Both the position numbers and the translations under genes were made by a program. A stretch of 56,052 nt of DNA from a gamma proteobacterium HTCC2207 (lineage in GTDB: Bacteria > Pseudomonadota > Gammaproteobacteria > Pseudomonadales > Porticoccaceae). The notes beneath the pieces are model-generated. The model was not told the DNA's origin. It saw only the letters and a list, made by a program, of their open reading frames with translations, and searched no databases. Within the stretch, counting starts at the first letter, position 1; each line of letters starts with the position of its first letter. This document shows positions 18,487 to 26,524 of this stretch, piece by piece. The stretch is taken from NCBI GenBank assembly GCA_905182265.1, contig CAJJAO010000036.1, forward strand, positions 1 to 56,052, given 5' to 3'.

Positions 18487-18497
18487 CCCCCGGGCTT
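18484..18497. terminator. Small hairpin beyond fxsA overlapping the groES -35 box
   Basis: AAGCCC/GGGCTT form a short stem with a tiny loop just downstream of the fxsA stop. On the minus strand it is followed by an A-rich rather than T-rich stretch, so it is a poor terminator in the fxsA direction; the T-run lies on the plus-strand side. It overlaps the -35 element of the groESL promoter by a few bases. Confidence 0.3.
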
Positions 18498-18502
18498 TTT
18501 AT

Positions 18503-18997
18503 TTAGGGTAAATCGTCATTTTTTTGTGGCTCTGGTTTTGCGACGCTATCCTGTTTATCCCAAGACTCACCTTCAATAACATTTCCAGTATCTGCGGGCT
18601 TCCCTGTCTCTTGGTATGCCCCATAGCGCCTACCCTGTAGATCTGAGACCACCATTTTGCTGAGCAGTTGGCCAACAAGCAGGCGTCTAATGGGCGAGAC
18701 CAAACCGGCAAAACCAATGGCGTCGGTCATAAAACCTGGGGTCAGCAATAGTGCGCCAGAAACAGCCAGCACTATACCCTCGCCTATTTCTTGGGCGGGT
18801 AACTGCCCTTCATCTAACTTACGCTGGCCGCGCCATAAGGTGTCAAAACCCTGTTGGCGTAACATTTTGAGGCCTATTACGGCGGTGAGCAGTACCAAGC
18901 CAATGGTATACAGGGCGCCTATTTCGGTGCCTACAGTAATCAACAGCCACATCTCGGCGACGGGCATGATAATAAATAGTAAAAATAGAAACCGCAT
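18503..18997 (-). CDS. fxsA: FxsA family membrane protein
   Basis: A 164-residue inner-membrane protein of the FxsA family; in E. coli, overproduction of FxsA relieves F-plasmid exclusion of phage T7, and its normal role is unclear. The family pattern is evident: two N-terminal hydrophobic segments (FLFLLFIIMPVAEMWLLI and GALYTIGLVLLTAVIG), the conserved LRQQG, then the hydrophobic pair around GEGIVLAVSGALLLTPGFMTD. A polar tail of about 40 residues ends the protein. fxsA next to groESL is a common arrangement in gammaproteobacteria. Confidence 0.9.
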   Translation of the reverse strand: MRFLFLLFIIMPVAEMWLLITVGTEIGALYTIGLVLLTAVIGLKMLRQQGFDTLWRGQRKLDEGQLPAQEIGEGIVLAVSGALLLTPGFMTDAIGFAGLVSPIRRLLVGQLLSKMVVSDLQGRRYGAYQETGKPADTGNVIEGESWDKQDSVAKPEPQKNDDLP

Positions 18998-19098
18998 GTC
19001 GCACCTCAGTCTGTTCAGTCTGTCGAACTAATTCTGTCCTTAGTATTGGGGTAGTTTTCACTATTTCAACATGTGCGTGAATAGCGTAATCTTCGTGC

Positions 19099-19410
19099 AT
19101 GCGTGATATTGACCCAGAACAGAGGATTTATGCCGTGTTGGCAGCCATACCCTCTGGGGTGGTTGTGACCTATGGACAGGTCGCTGAGCTGGCTGGTTTA
19201 CCGAGAGCCGCTAGACTGGTTGGCCGAACTCTACGTCACTTACCCGCTGACAGCACCTTGCCTTGGCATCGGGTTATTAATGCCGCTGGCAAGATTAGCC
19301 TGCCGCTGGACAGTGATAGTGGTAAACGACAAATAGCGCGCTTACAAGAAGAGGGGCTGGTGGTGAAAGGCGGCCGCATTAGCCTGAGTAAATACCGATG
19401 GCGGGCCTAA
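19099..19410 (+). CDS. Alkyltransferase-like protein (ATL, MGMT family)
   Basis: A 103-residue protein of the O6-alkylguanine-DNA alkyltransferase fold in which the catalytic PCHR motif reads PWHR (residues 55-58 or so). This Cys to Trp change defines alkyltransferase-like proteins, which bind O6-alkylguanine without removing it and recruit nucleotide excision repair. The TYGQVAELAGLPRAARLVGR helix-turn-helix carries the family Tyr and Arg finger positions. Length is as expected for the short ATL type. The gene is divergent from fxsA and followed 18 bases later by ampG on the same strand. Confidence 0.9.
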   Translation: MRDIDPEQRIYAVLAAIPSGVVVTYGQVAELAGLPRAARLVGRTLRHLPADSTLPWHRVINAAGKISLPLDSDSGKRQIARLQEEGLVVKGGRISLSKYRWRA

Positions 19411-19428
19411 TAATTTTAACGGACGACA

Positions 19429-20694
19429 ATGAACTCTCCCAGCATTAAAGACGCTCTACTTAACCGCCGCATGTTGATCTGTATATTTACTGGGTTTGCC
19501 TCTGGCCTACCCCTGTATATATTAATCTCGCTGGTACCGGCTTGGCTGCGGACCGAGGGCGTGGGGCTTAAGGAAATTGGCTTCTTTGCGTTGATTGGTC
19601 TTCCCTACACTTGGAAATTTCTCTGGTCGCCGTTGCTAGATCGATATCAGATTCCCCTACTTAGCTACAGGCCCGGGTTGCGGCGCAGCTGGATGCTCGC
19701 GAGTCAGGTCGCCCTGCTTATCTGTATTCTATCTCTGGGCATGTTTGACCCTCAAAAAGAGCTGTGGACCATTGCCTATATCTGCCTGTTTATTGCCTTT
19801 CTCAGTGCCACTCAAGATATTGTTTTGGACGCCTATCGCCGACAGATTTTACCGGATGAAGAACTGGGGCTGGGCAATTCAATTCACGTTAACGCCTACC
19901 GAATTGCCGGACTGGTGCCTGGGTCATTAGCCCTGATACTGGCCGACAGCCTGCCTTGGCAAACTGTGTTTATGATCACTGCGGCCTTTATGCTGTCAGG
20001 TATTGCCCTGACACTCAGCATTAAAGAACCGGTGGCACCAAAAAACCATCCCAGCAATTTGCAATCGGCGGTAGTAGAGCCCTTTAAAGAATTCTTTAAT
20101 CGCCAGGGCGTACAGCAAGCTTTGCTTATACTGGCCTTTATGCTGCTCTATAAGTTGGGCGACAGCATGGCGACGGCACTGGCCACGCCCTTTTATTTGG
20201 ATATGGGGTTTAGCAAATCAGAGATTGGATATATTGCCAAAAATGCAGCGCTATGGCCGATGATTATTGGCGGTATTTTAGGCGGCTTGCTGATGCTCAA
20301 AATTGGTATCAATCGTGCTCTTTGGCTATTTGGGCTGGTGCAAATTGTTTCAATACTTGGCTTTGCTGTACTAGCCCGAGTCGGTGAAGGCCTGTGGTTG
20401 CTGGCGCTGGTGATTAGTTTTGAATACTTGGGAGTTGGTTTGGGCACTGCGGCATTTGTTGCCTTTATTGCCCGCACAACCAACCCTACCTTTGCCGCTA
20501 CCCAGTTCGCGTTATTTACCGCCATCACTGCTGTGCCACGCACGGTAGCAAGCTCTGCCACGGGTATTATTGTCGAGGGTATGGGCTGGGAAAATTTCTT
20601 TTATCTGTGCACGGTCTTGGCAATTCCTGGGATGCTATTACTGCTAAAAGTCGCGCCTTGGAATAACGCCGAATCTGTTACTAAGCAAGAATAA
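19429..20694 (+). CDS. ampG: AmpG family muropeptide permease
   Basis: A 421-residue major facilitator transporter of the AmpG family, importing anhydromuropeptides (GlcNAc-anhydroMurNAc species) released during cell wall turnover. About 12 transmembrane segments are evident. The N-terminal signature FASGLPLYILISLVPAWLR and the loop PYTWKFLWSPLLDRY, plus the SATQDIVLDAYR motif near residue 130, are typical of AmpG. It is a little shorter than E. coli AmpG (491), lacking the extra C-terminal helices, as in Pseudomonas-type AmpP/AmpG proteins. Its end overlaps the convergent ampE end by 14 bases. Together with ampD it makes a recycling cluster. Confidence 0.88.
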   Translation: MNSPSIKDALLNRRMLICIFTGFASGLPLYILISLVPAWLRTEGVGLKEIGFFALIGLPYTWKFLWSPLLDRYQIPLLSYRPGLRRSWMLASQVALLICILSLGMFDPQKELWTIAYICLFIAFLSATQDIVLDAYRRQILPDEELGLGNSIHVNAYRIAGLVPGSLALILADSLPWQTVFMITAAFMLSGIALTLSIKEPVAPKNHPSNLQSAVVEPFKEFFNRQGVQQALLILAFMLLYKLGDSMATALATPFYLDMGFSKSEIGYIAKNAALWPMIIGGILGGLLMLKIGINRALWLFGLVQIVSILGFAVLARVGEGLWLLALVISFEYLGVGLGTAAFVAFIARTTNPTFAATQFALFTAITAVPRTVASSATGIIVEGMGWENFFYLCTVLAIPGMLLLLKVAPWNNAESVTKQE

Positions 20695-21595
20695 CCAATA
20701 CCGCAATAATCACTAGCCAAGTTGTCATTGCTCGACCTAATAAAGAAACTACATCGCTAGTCAATTGCGGGGTAAGAGCATCTGATGCTTGTGACTGGTC
20801 AAGGGCTCCAAAAACAGCCTCGCGTAAAAAAGTACTAGTGCCAATGCTGCGCGAGAATAACAGTCGACGAGTTGCGCCGGCTGCCTGGGAAAAATTACCG
20901 ACCAACCCAAGCGTCAAACTCAGTAACCTGGCGGGCAGCCATTCCATAAGCCACAGCCACTTCACAGCGCGGCTTTCTCGTCTACTATCTAGTCTTTCAT
21001 CATCACTGCTATGTAAAGAGCTCTTTAAAGAGCTATCTAAAGAACCATCAAGAGAGGCATCTAGCTTAAGGTCACCATGCAACGCCAACAGTCGATAGGC
21101 CAGTGCGGCGGGCGCACCAAAAAAGAAAAACCAGAAAACTACTACAAAGGTCCGCTCAAACATGCGGTAAGGCAGCGCAGCAAATATTTGCTCTTTAATA
21201 CCCTCAGCTGTTTCGAGCCGGCCCTCTCGGTAGGAGGTATCGACTACCCCTACGTTATGAAATGCGGCCTGTAGCTCATCGGACTTCAAATCTGAGGTAA
21301 ACAGGGCAATCTGCGCATCCATATTTCCCCGACCCAGGGCATAGAGAAGTATTAGTAACTCGAGGAAAAAACTTACAAACCCTAGGTGATGCTGCGCTAG
21401 GCTCACCAACAATAGCTGCAACAGAATAACCGGCACAGCTACAAATACAGCTAGTCCCAAAACCCGCTGACGGCCCAAGCCTAGGGCCGAGAGGCTTTTT
21501 TTCCAACGCCGTAGCCAGTTATCGCGCTGCACAAACCCAAGCTCACTGTAGGCTTCGAGTAGGATAATGGCGAGTAACGCAATCAAAAAATTCAT
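20681..21595 (-). CDS. ampE: AmpE-like regulatory membrane protein
   Basis: A protein of about 304 residues matching AmpE, an inner-membrane protein cotranscribed with ampD and implicated in signalling around beta-lactamase induction; the molecular role is uncertain. Hydrophobic segments include the N-terminus MNFLIALLAIILLEAY, LAVFVAVPVILLQLLLV and TWLVIIAVLVILA at the C-terminus. The conserved ERTFVVVFWFFFFGAPAALAYRL is present. Between residues about 175 and 200, an expanded stretch of LDGS/LDSS/LKSS/LHSS units interrupts the usual loop. The start is the ATG at 21595 with AGGAA upstream, 13 bases after ampD; the frame open to 21685 is not needed. Confidence 0.88.
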   Translation of the reverse strand: MNFLIALLAIILLEAYSELGFVQRDNWLRRWKKSLSALGLGRQRVLGLAVFVAVPVILLQLLLVSLAQHHLGFVSFFLELLILLYALGRGNMDAQIALFTSDLKSDELQAAFHNVGVVDTSYREGRLETAEGIKEQIFAALPYRMFERTFVVVFWFFFFGAPAALAYRLLALHGDLKLDASLDGSLDSSLKSSLHSSDDERLDSRRESRAVKWLWLMEWLPARLLSLTLGLVGNFSQAAGATRRLLFSRSIGTSTFLREAVFGALDQSQASDALTPQLTSDVVSLLGRAMTTWLVIIAVLVILA

Positions 21596-21608
21596 GGTAT
21601 TCCTGGCG

Positions 21609-22151
21609 CTAAATAAGCGCGTTTTTGTAACGGGGCCAATCGAAGGCCGGGCCGGGATCGGTTTTTCGCCCTGGGGCAATTTCACTGTGGCCCACGATGC
21701 GGTCGGTGGTTATTAAAGGGTAGGCTTGCAGAACGACTTGAGTCACTTCGGCCAGCACATTGTATTGGCGGTCAGTGTAAGCAATATTATCTGCCCCTTC
21801 CATCTCTATACCAATGGAAAAATCATTGCAGTTGCTTCGCCCCTCAAATTCAGAGACTCCTGCATGCCAAGCTCGTTGCTGAAACGGCACAAACTGCATA
21901 ATGCTGCCAGATCGGTCAATTAATAGGTGCGATGACACTTTAAGATGAGCTATTTCAGCAAAATACGGGTGCTGGTCTGGGTCCAAACAGTTACCAAATA
22001 GCTGGCCAATATAGGGCCCACCAAACTGTTCTGGTGGCAGGCTGATATTGTGCACCACTAATAGACTGATATCGGCCTCGTCGGGCCTTGGGTCTGTGTT
22101 AGGTGACAGGAGCTGAGTGCTGGCGCTAAGCCAACCCTGGGCTATTTTCAT
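21609..22151 (-). CDS. ampD: 1,6-anhydro-N-acetylmuramyl-L-alanine amidase AmpD
   Basis: A 180-residue cytoplasmic zinc amidase that cleaves the stem peptide from anhydromuropeptides in cell wall recycling, thereby lowering the inducer of ampC-type beta-lactamases. The zinc ligands are visible: His in VVHNISLPPEQFGG near residue 34, and His in GHSEIAPGRKTDPGPAFDW, which also holds the Asp ligand near the C-terminus. The SSHLLIDRSG and AWHAGVSEFEGR segments match the amidase-2 fold. Length is normal. It leads the ampD-ampE pair and follows the DUF1631 gene after 22 bases. Confidence 0.95.
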   Translation of the reverse strand: MKIAQGWLSASTQLLSPNTDPRPDEADISLLVVHNISLPPEQFGGPYIGQLFGNCLDPDQHPYFAEIAHLKVSSHLLIDRSGSIMQFVPFQQRAWHAGVSEFEGRSNCNDFSIGIEMEGADNIAYTDRQYNVLAEVTQVVLQAYPLITTDRIVGHSEIAPGRKTDPGPAFDWPRYKNALI

Positions 22152-22173
22152 GTTGGATCCTATGTTACCTGCC

Positions 22174-24618
22174 CTACCCGGCTATGGATAACTCTTTGAT
22201 ATCGTTGATCGCAGCTCTGATGGCCTTGTCGAATAGATGGGAATTATCCAACAGTTTCACCTCGCCCACTTTTAGCTGTTCTGCTAGTCGCGCGCGATTG
22301 AGCTCTGCCACTAGCTTGCCTTTATTGTTAACAAACACATACTTCCAAGATGGCCCAACAATGCCGGCAAGCTTGCCGCGTCTGTTACTTGCTGTGGCAT
22401 TCGAGCCATTGTCATTATGTTTATGGGACTGTATATCATCCGATAATTCAATCCAACAACCCTTTTGTAGCTGGGCCAAACTCTGCTGGTCTTGAAGGTT
22501 TAGGGTTTCGACCCTATCCACAGCCTGAAGAATATTTTTACCAGGCATCTCTGATTGCAATGTGGAGATAACTATACGCTTAATTTTATCGCCCTTATCT
22601 TGGGTGCCGGTTGTCCCCTGAGTATTTAGGGGAGTCACGTTAGAGGGCAGCACAGGGTCCAGAATAAAGGTCAGGCGCTCCATCTGTTCGGCACGCTGTA
22701 CGGCGTCTATAGCTATATGCTGTAGACGATAGTCAATGTCGTCTAATACCTGAGCCACAGTTTGCTTGTCTCTCTGGGCTAGTTCGGTTTTTTCTATGGC
22801 TAATAATGCCTCTAAAACACGCAGGCCATCGTGCCAATCAACACTGCTCTCACCGCCTCGGAGGTGGGCGATGTGTAATACATTGCACCAGTGTTGCTCC
22901 ACAAAATTTAAGATAGCTACCGGCACCTCATGGCCAAGTAACCGGTCGGCCATCTCTTGATCGACTCTGGTGTGGGCCCAGTCAATTTTTTCTTTGGCGG
23001 CGACTTCTTCTAATTGGCGCTGTTCCTGAAGACGAGTCAATCGACTTTCGGTGTCGATCGCCGACATAAATTCTGTGAGCATCTTGGGCACTTGCTGCTC
23101 GTCAAAACCGTCCCTGAGCATGGTTTCTGAAAGGCCGAGCATCTGCTTATAAATAGCATTCTCGGCACAGTCGCCCTGCTCCAAACCAATGGCATATTTT
23201 GCCATCTCATTAAAGAGACGGCGAATGGGATGATTTTCTTGCTCTAATAAAGTCGGCTTCTCGAGCGCTAACTTGAGCAGAGGTAATTCGCAGCGAGTAA
23301 TAACCTGTTGGGCCTCTGGGGCCATACCGCTAACTTCGCCAAACCGGGAGAAGGTATTGCCCACCAGCTTAAATACACTTGCGTCATTACCATGAAGCCC
23401 CTGTTGACCGTCCTTCTGGGCCGTATTTAAAGACTGAGCAAGATCAAAGGTCACCTGCCCCGGGCTACCATTTGCAGCAACCTTACTGCTGAGCAGTTTG
23501 TCCATAAGCCCATCGATCTGGGCAAATACCTGCCCCTTGGTAACAAAGGTACCACCGGCATTACCCGGTTCCCGACCCGCATTATCCAAAATCGTCGAAA
23601 TACGCGCCAAAAACTCCGTCTGAATTCTAGTCGTAGGGGCCGAGTCAGAGCCCTCCGCAGCTTGTAATGAAGAGCCCTCCGCGGCTTGAAACGAAGAACC
23701 CCCAGCGTCCCGAGATGAGGAGCCCTCAGCGGCTTGTGATAAAAAGCCCTCAGCGTCCCGTAATAAAGAGCCCTCAGCTGAACTGAATAAAGAGCCACCC
23801 TCAGCGGAACTGAATAAAGAGCCACCATCAGCGTCCCCTAATAAAGAGCCCCGCAATAAGGACACACCCTCAACAACAGCTTCCCTAGCTCTAGGTACAG
23901 GGACTCTTACCGGCTCATCATCGTCATGACTGAGAGGCAAAACACCTGCGTCCTCAAGTTCACGATTAACCCCCTCTAATAGCAAGCCATAGTCACGATT
24001 AAAGCAGGTCTGATTAAAGAGATTAATCAGCACCACCTGTATCTCGACCGCCACCATGCCATCGCATATAGACTCGGCGAAGGTTTCCAATAGAGCATCT
24101 GGAGACATGGGTATAGGGTCAGAACCGCTAAATTCGCTACCCATTAACGCTTCAAAACGCCGCTGCAACATATACAGGGGCCGTTTATAGGTCTCTAAAG
24201 ATTTGGTCGTGCCATTATCTAGGGCAATCATGACTTCTAGGTCTTCATTGCCCAGCAGCTCTAGGTGGTTGTAGGGTGTGTTATGGCTGGCGCTATCGTT
24301 AGCATGCTGAGTACCAACCGGGAAATCACTGCCATTCTCTAAAGCCACAGATACTAGAGGTGTATCCAATAGGTTAAAGCTGTCTCGGGTCTGCTCGATC
24401 ACCTGCACTGCAATGCCAGAGCGGCGGGTGCGGATAAGTCGTTGCGCATCAAGATAAAGGGTTTGTAAACGGTTGGTGTCGGCCTTTTCGGCCAAGCCAA
24501 GTAAGGTGTTAGAAGACAGTTCAAAGAAGGTATTAAAGACATACTCAAGATGCCGCTGGCAAGACTGCCGCAGCGAGCTGATTAGCTCCTTTTTACTATA
24601 ACTTAATCCCTTACTCAT
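22174..24618 (-). CDS. DUF1631 family protein with SAEGS-type repeats
   Basis: A large soluble protein of about 814 residues of the DUF1631 family, which sits between nadC and ampD in Pseudomonas as well; the function is not established. The N-terminal third (ELSSNTLLGLAEKADTN, LMGSEF) and the C-terminal third, which ends in a PilZ-like beta region (GCWIELSDD, KLAGIVGPSWKYVFVNNKG), match the family layout. In between, about residues 250-325, a run of roughly nine eight-residue repeats with consensus near SLxxAEGS has been inserted or expanded. The start at the ATG at 24618 (AGGG four bases upstream) is preferred over the GTG at 24657, which has no ribosome binding site. Confidence 0.82.
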   Translation of the reverse strand: MSKGLSYSKKELISSLRQSCQRHLEYVFNTFFELSSNTLLGLAEKADTNRLQTLYLDAQRLIRTRRSGIAVQVIEQTRDSFNLLDTPLVSVALENGSDFPVGTQHANDSASHNTPYNHLELLGNEDLEVMIALDNGTTKSLETYKRPLYMLQRRFEALMGSEFSGSDPIPMSPDALLETFAESICDGMVAVEIQVVLINLFNQTCFNRDYGLLLEGVNRELEDAGVLPLSHDDDEPVRVPVPRAREAVVEGVSLLRGSLLGDADGGSLFSSAEGGSLFSSAEGSLLRDAEGFLSQAAEGSSSRDAGGSSFQAAEGSSLQAAEGSDSAPTTRIQTEFLARISTILDNAGREPGNAGGTFVTKGQVFAQIDGLMDKLLSSKVAANGSPGQVTFDLAQSLNTAQKDGQQGLHGNDASVFKLVGNTFSRFGEVSGMAPEAQQVITRCELPLLKLALEKPTLLEQENHPIRRLFNEMAKYAIGLEQGDCAENAIYKQMLGLSETMLRDGFDEQQVPKMLTEFMSAIDTESRLTRLQEQRQLEEVAAKEKIDWAHTRVDQEMADRLLGHEVPVAILNFVEQHWCNVLHIAHLRGGESSVDWHDGLRVLEALLAIEKTELAQRDKQTVAQVLDDIDYRLQHIAIDAVQRAEQMERLTFILDPVLPSNVTPLNTQGTTGTQDKGDKIKRIVISTLQSEMPGKNILQAVDRVETLNLQDQQSLAQLQKGCWIELSDDIQSHKHNDNGSNATASNRRGKLAGIVGPSWKYVFVNNKGKLVAELNRARLAEQLKVGEVKLLDNSHLFDKAIRAAINDIKELSIAG
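23646..23870. repeat. Intragenic 24-27 base tandem repeat (SAEGS-coding)
   Basis: About nine imperfect units begin with AGAGCCCTCAGCG or close variants on the plus strand; the minus-strand frame translates them to repeats around SLLRDAEG, FSSAEGGS and SLQAAEGS. Units differ from each other but keep the reading frame, as expected of a decaying minisatellite under coding constraint. Confidence 0.85.
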
Positions 24619-24742
24619 CAACCCTGCCAACGCTTTGGCTAACCGAACTTTAACCACTCTGCAATCTGAGTATTTAAGGTTTAAAAACTCCTAACGCCAT
24701 TGAAACAGATCAACCCGCAAAATCCAAACCCATTATTGCTGT

Positions 24743-24748
24743 TATAAT
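24743..24748 (+). promoter_or_regulatory. Possible nadC promoter -10 box
   Basis: A perfect TATAAT lies about 70 bases upstream of the nadC start in the divergent gap between the DUF1631 gene and nadC. No good -35 box is seen 16-18 bases upstream, so the call rests on the -10 element alone. Confidence 0.4.
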
Positions 24749-24817
24749 CCTGCGCAAGCTCGAAACCGAGTCATTGTTCACCGCCGGCCCGCACAAAAAA
24801 GACACCAAGAGAATTGC

Positions 24818-25672
24818 ATGACTCAACATCAACTGCCTCAAGATACAGCCTCTGACATTCCCCAATGCGTTGCCCGCGCCCTCCAAGAAGATATTGGCAG
24901 CGGCGACATTACGGCAATGCTCATACCGGCCGACAAAACCGCCCGAGCCACTGTGATTTGTCGAGATGCAGCGGTTATTTGCGGCCGACCCTGGGTCGAT
25001 GAAGTCTTTCGCCAGCTTGACCCCAGTACCCAGATTGAATGGCAAATAGAAGAAGGCGATCAGGTTAGCCCGGGGCAAACATTATTTACGTTAGAGGGTA
25101 ATGCCCGAATCATGCTCACCGGCGAACGAGCTGCGCTCAATTTTTTACAGACCTTATCAGGGACAGCTACATTAGCGCGCCAATACGCTGACTTGACCAA
25201 GGGCAGCCAAGTTAAAATTCTCGATACCAGAAAAACTATTCCCGGCCTGCGCCTAGCGCAAAAATATGCCGTGGCCATTGGTGGCTGTAGCAATCATCGA
25301 ATCGGCCTTTACGATGCTTTTCTTATTAAAGAAAACCATATCGCGGCCTGTGGTGGTATTACTCAGGCGGTATCTCAGGCACGTATTATCGCGGCCGATA
25401 AGTTAGTTGAGGTTGAAGTAGAAACCATTGCAGAGCTTGAGCAGGCTTTGGCCGCTAAAGCGGATGTGGTTATGCTGGATAATTTTTCGCCCGCAGATAT
25501 TAAGGCCTTGAGCGAGATTGATTTTGGTGAGACTAAGATTGAGGTGTCAGGGAATATTACCAAAGAGACGGTGCAGCAATATATTAGTTCGGCGGTTAAC
25601 TATATTTCATCGGGGAGTTTGACTAAGCATATACAGGCAGTGGATTTGTCGATGCGGTTTGTTGATGGGTGA
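24818..25672 (+). CDS. nadC: Nicotinate-nucleotide diphosphorylase (carboxylating)
   Basis: A 284-residue quinolinate phosphoribosyltransferase that makes nicotinate mononucleotide, CO2 and diphosphate from quinolinate and PRPP in de novo NAD synthesis. Diagnostic segments are the N-terminal EDIGSGDITAMLIP, GERAALNFLQTLSG, the RKTIPGLR loop and CSNHRIGLYDAFLIKENH (substrate phosphate and quinolinate contacts). The C-terminal part has EVEVETIAELEQAL, VMLDNFSP, EVSGNIT and SSGSLTKH, the phosphoribosyl-binding barrel. Length is normal. It is a monocistronic plus-strand gene closed by a strong shared terminator with pilA. Confidence 0.96.
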   Translation: MTQHQLPQDTASDIPQCVARALQEDIGSGDITAMLIPADKTARATVICRDAAVICGRPWVDEVFRQLDPSTQIEWQIEEGDQVSPGQTLFTLEGNARIMLTGERAALNFLQTLSGTATLARQYADLTKGSQVKILDTRKTIPGLRLAQKYAVAIGGCSNHRIGLYDAFLIKENHIAACGGITQAVSQARIIAADKLVEVEVETIAELEQALAAKADVVMLDNFSPADIKALSEIDFGETKIEVSGNITKETVQQYISSAVNYISSGSLTKHIQAVDLSMRFVDG

Positions 25673-25687
25673 CTGAAAAAAAGACGT

Positions 25688-25731
25688 AAAAAAAGCCCCT
25701 GCGCTTTACCCGCAGGGGCTTTTTTATTTTT
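25688..25731. terminator. Bidirectional terminator between nadC and pilA
   Basis: A perfect ten-base stem AGCCCCTGCG / CGCAGGGGCT with a seven-base loop is flanked by A-runs on the left and T-runs on the right. It can terminate nadC on the plus strand and pilA on the minus strand. Confidence 0.92.
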
Positions 25732-25745
25732 CCCTAGCTAACCAG

Positions 25746-26141
25746 CTAGCAGAGGCCAGCGGCAGCACAGCTGCCGGTCGCAGCCCATTGTACTTGTCCA
25801 TTTAGAACTGTTGGTGTCAATATATATGTAACGCTACCAAGTGCAGCTATACCTGTTGCTGTAATCACACCATTAACGGTATTAACACTAGTCACAAAGC
25901 CTGTAGCAGTTAAATCGATTACACCATTCGAACCACCATCTAGGTCAGCCAGCGCTACACCAGTTTGAGAACCAATCTCAACAGCAGCCTTTGGTGCGCT
26001 TGTTGCCAAAACCACTTCTGAGAACTGAGCTTTTTGCGTGTAGGTCTGATAAGCGGGAAGAGCAATCGACGCCAAAATACCAATAATGGCAACAACGATC
26101 ATTAATTCAATAAGAGTAAAACCTGATTGAGCTTTTTTCAT
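25746..26141 (-). CDS. pilA: Type IV major pilin
   Basis: A 131-residue type IVa pilin. The short positively charged leader MKKAQSG is cleaved before Phe by PilD, giving the mature N-terminal [20 protein letters not shown] with Glu5. The N-terminal hydrophobic helix supports membrane retention and pilus assembly, and the C-terminal domain ends with a Cys pair (SCAAAGLC) likely to form the usual disulfide. The protein is at the short end of the family. It is encoded divergently from pilB and is preceded by a sigma-54 promoter, so transcription is expected to depend on RpoN and a PilR-type activator. Confidence 0.95.
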   Translation of the reverse strand: MKKAQSGFTLIELMIVVAIIGILASIALPAYQTYTQKAQFSEVVLATSAPKAAVEIGSQTGVALADLDGGSNGVIDLTATGFVTSVNTVNGVITATGIAALGSVTYILTPTVLNGQVQWAATGSCAAAGLC

Positions 26142-26524
26142 TTATGTATCTCCAAAAAGTAAAGTCTGCACGGGCGATAATCGCTGTGCTTGGTTAATTC
26201 CAGTTAACTGGCAACCTGTATCTTGGTACTAGTCGCACTACCCATGAGTATCGCAATTGCCGTGCCAACTCTTGAAAGTTGTTTTATTTCAATGGGTTAA
26301 CAAATTTAGACTTTTGCGCCCCCTGGTTTTAGAGCCGTTTTGTACTCCATTTTCGTCAAGATGTGACCCTTTTTGTCAGTCACTTCTTATGCCAACCATT
26401 TTTAAATAAAGTGTTAAGCCTCTCACAAATTATTTCTGATTTTGTGCGCCCCAGCACTCCGGTTTTTTAGGCCTACACGTAGAATCTGCTTACTTGGATT
26501 TTTGCACAGGGAAGGTCGACAGTT
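26142..26524. other. Divergent control region between pilA and pilB
   Basis: The 383 bases hold no gene. They contain the sigma-54 promoter of pilA and, about 100 bases upstream of it, an imperfect inverted pair GTGAC (26363-26367) and GTCAC (26379-26383) preceded by TGTC, which might be an activator (PilR-type) site. That last assignment is inference. No confident promoter for pilB was found. Confidence 0.5.
26252..26267 (-). promoter_or_regulatory. Sigma-54 promoter of pilA
   Basis: Read on the minus strand: TGGCACGGCAATTGCG, an exact fit to the sigma-54 consensus TGGCACG-N4-TTGC with the GG and GC dinucleotides correctly spaced. Transcription would begin about a dozen bases downstream, leaving a leader of about 100 bases before pilA. 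RpoN control of pilA is established in Pseudomonas. Confidence 0.93.

Noticed and set aside
21276..21506. Minus-strand small frame inside ampE
   Set aside because: It shares the strand with ampE but in another frame, and is fully contained in it.
23646..23870. Possible CRISPR array
   Set aside because: Units are contiguous, 24-27 bases, degenerate and in frame with a protein; there are no unique spacers, and no cas genes.
24710..25078. Minus-strand 122-codon frame overlapping nadC
   Set aside because: It is antisense to the conserved N-terminus of nadC, has no ribosome binding site and no recognisable domain.
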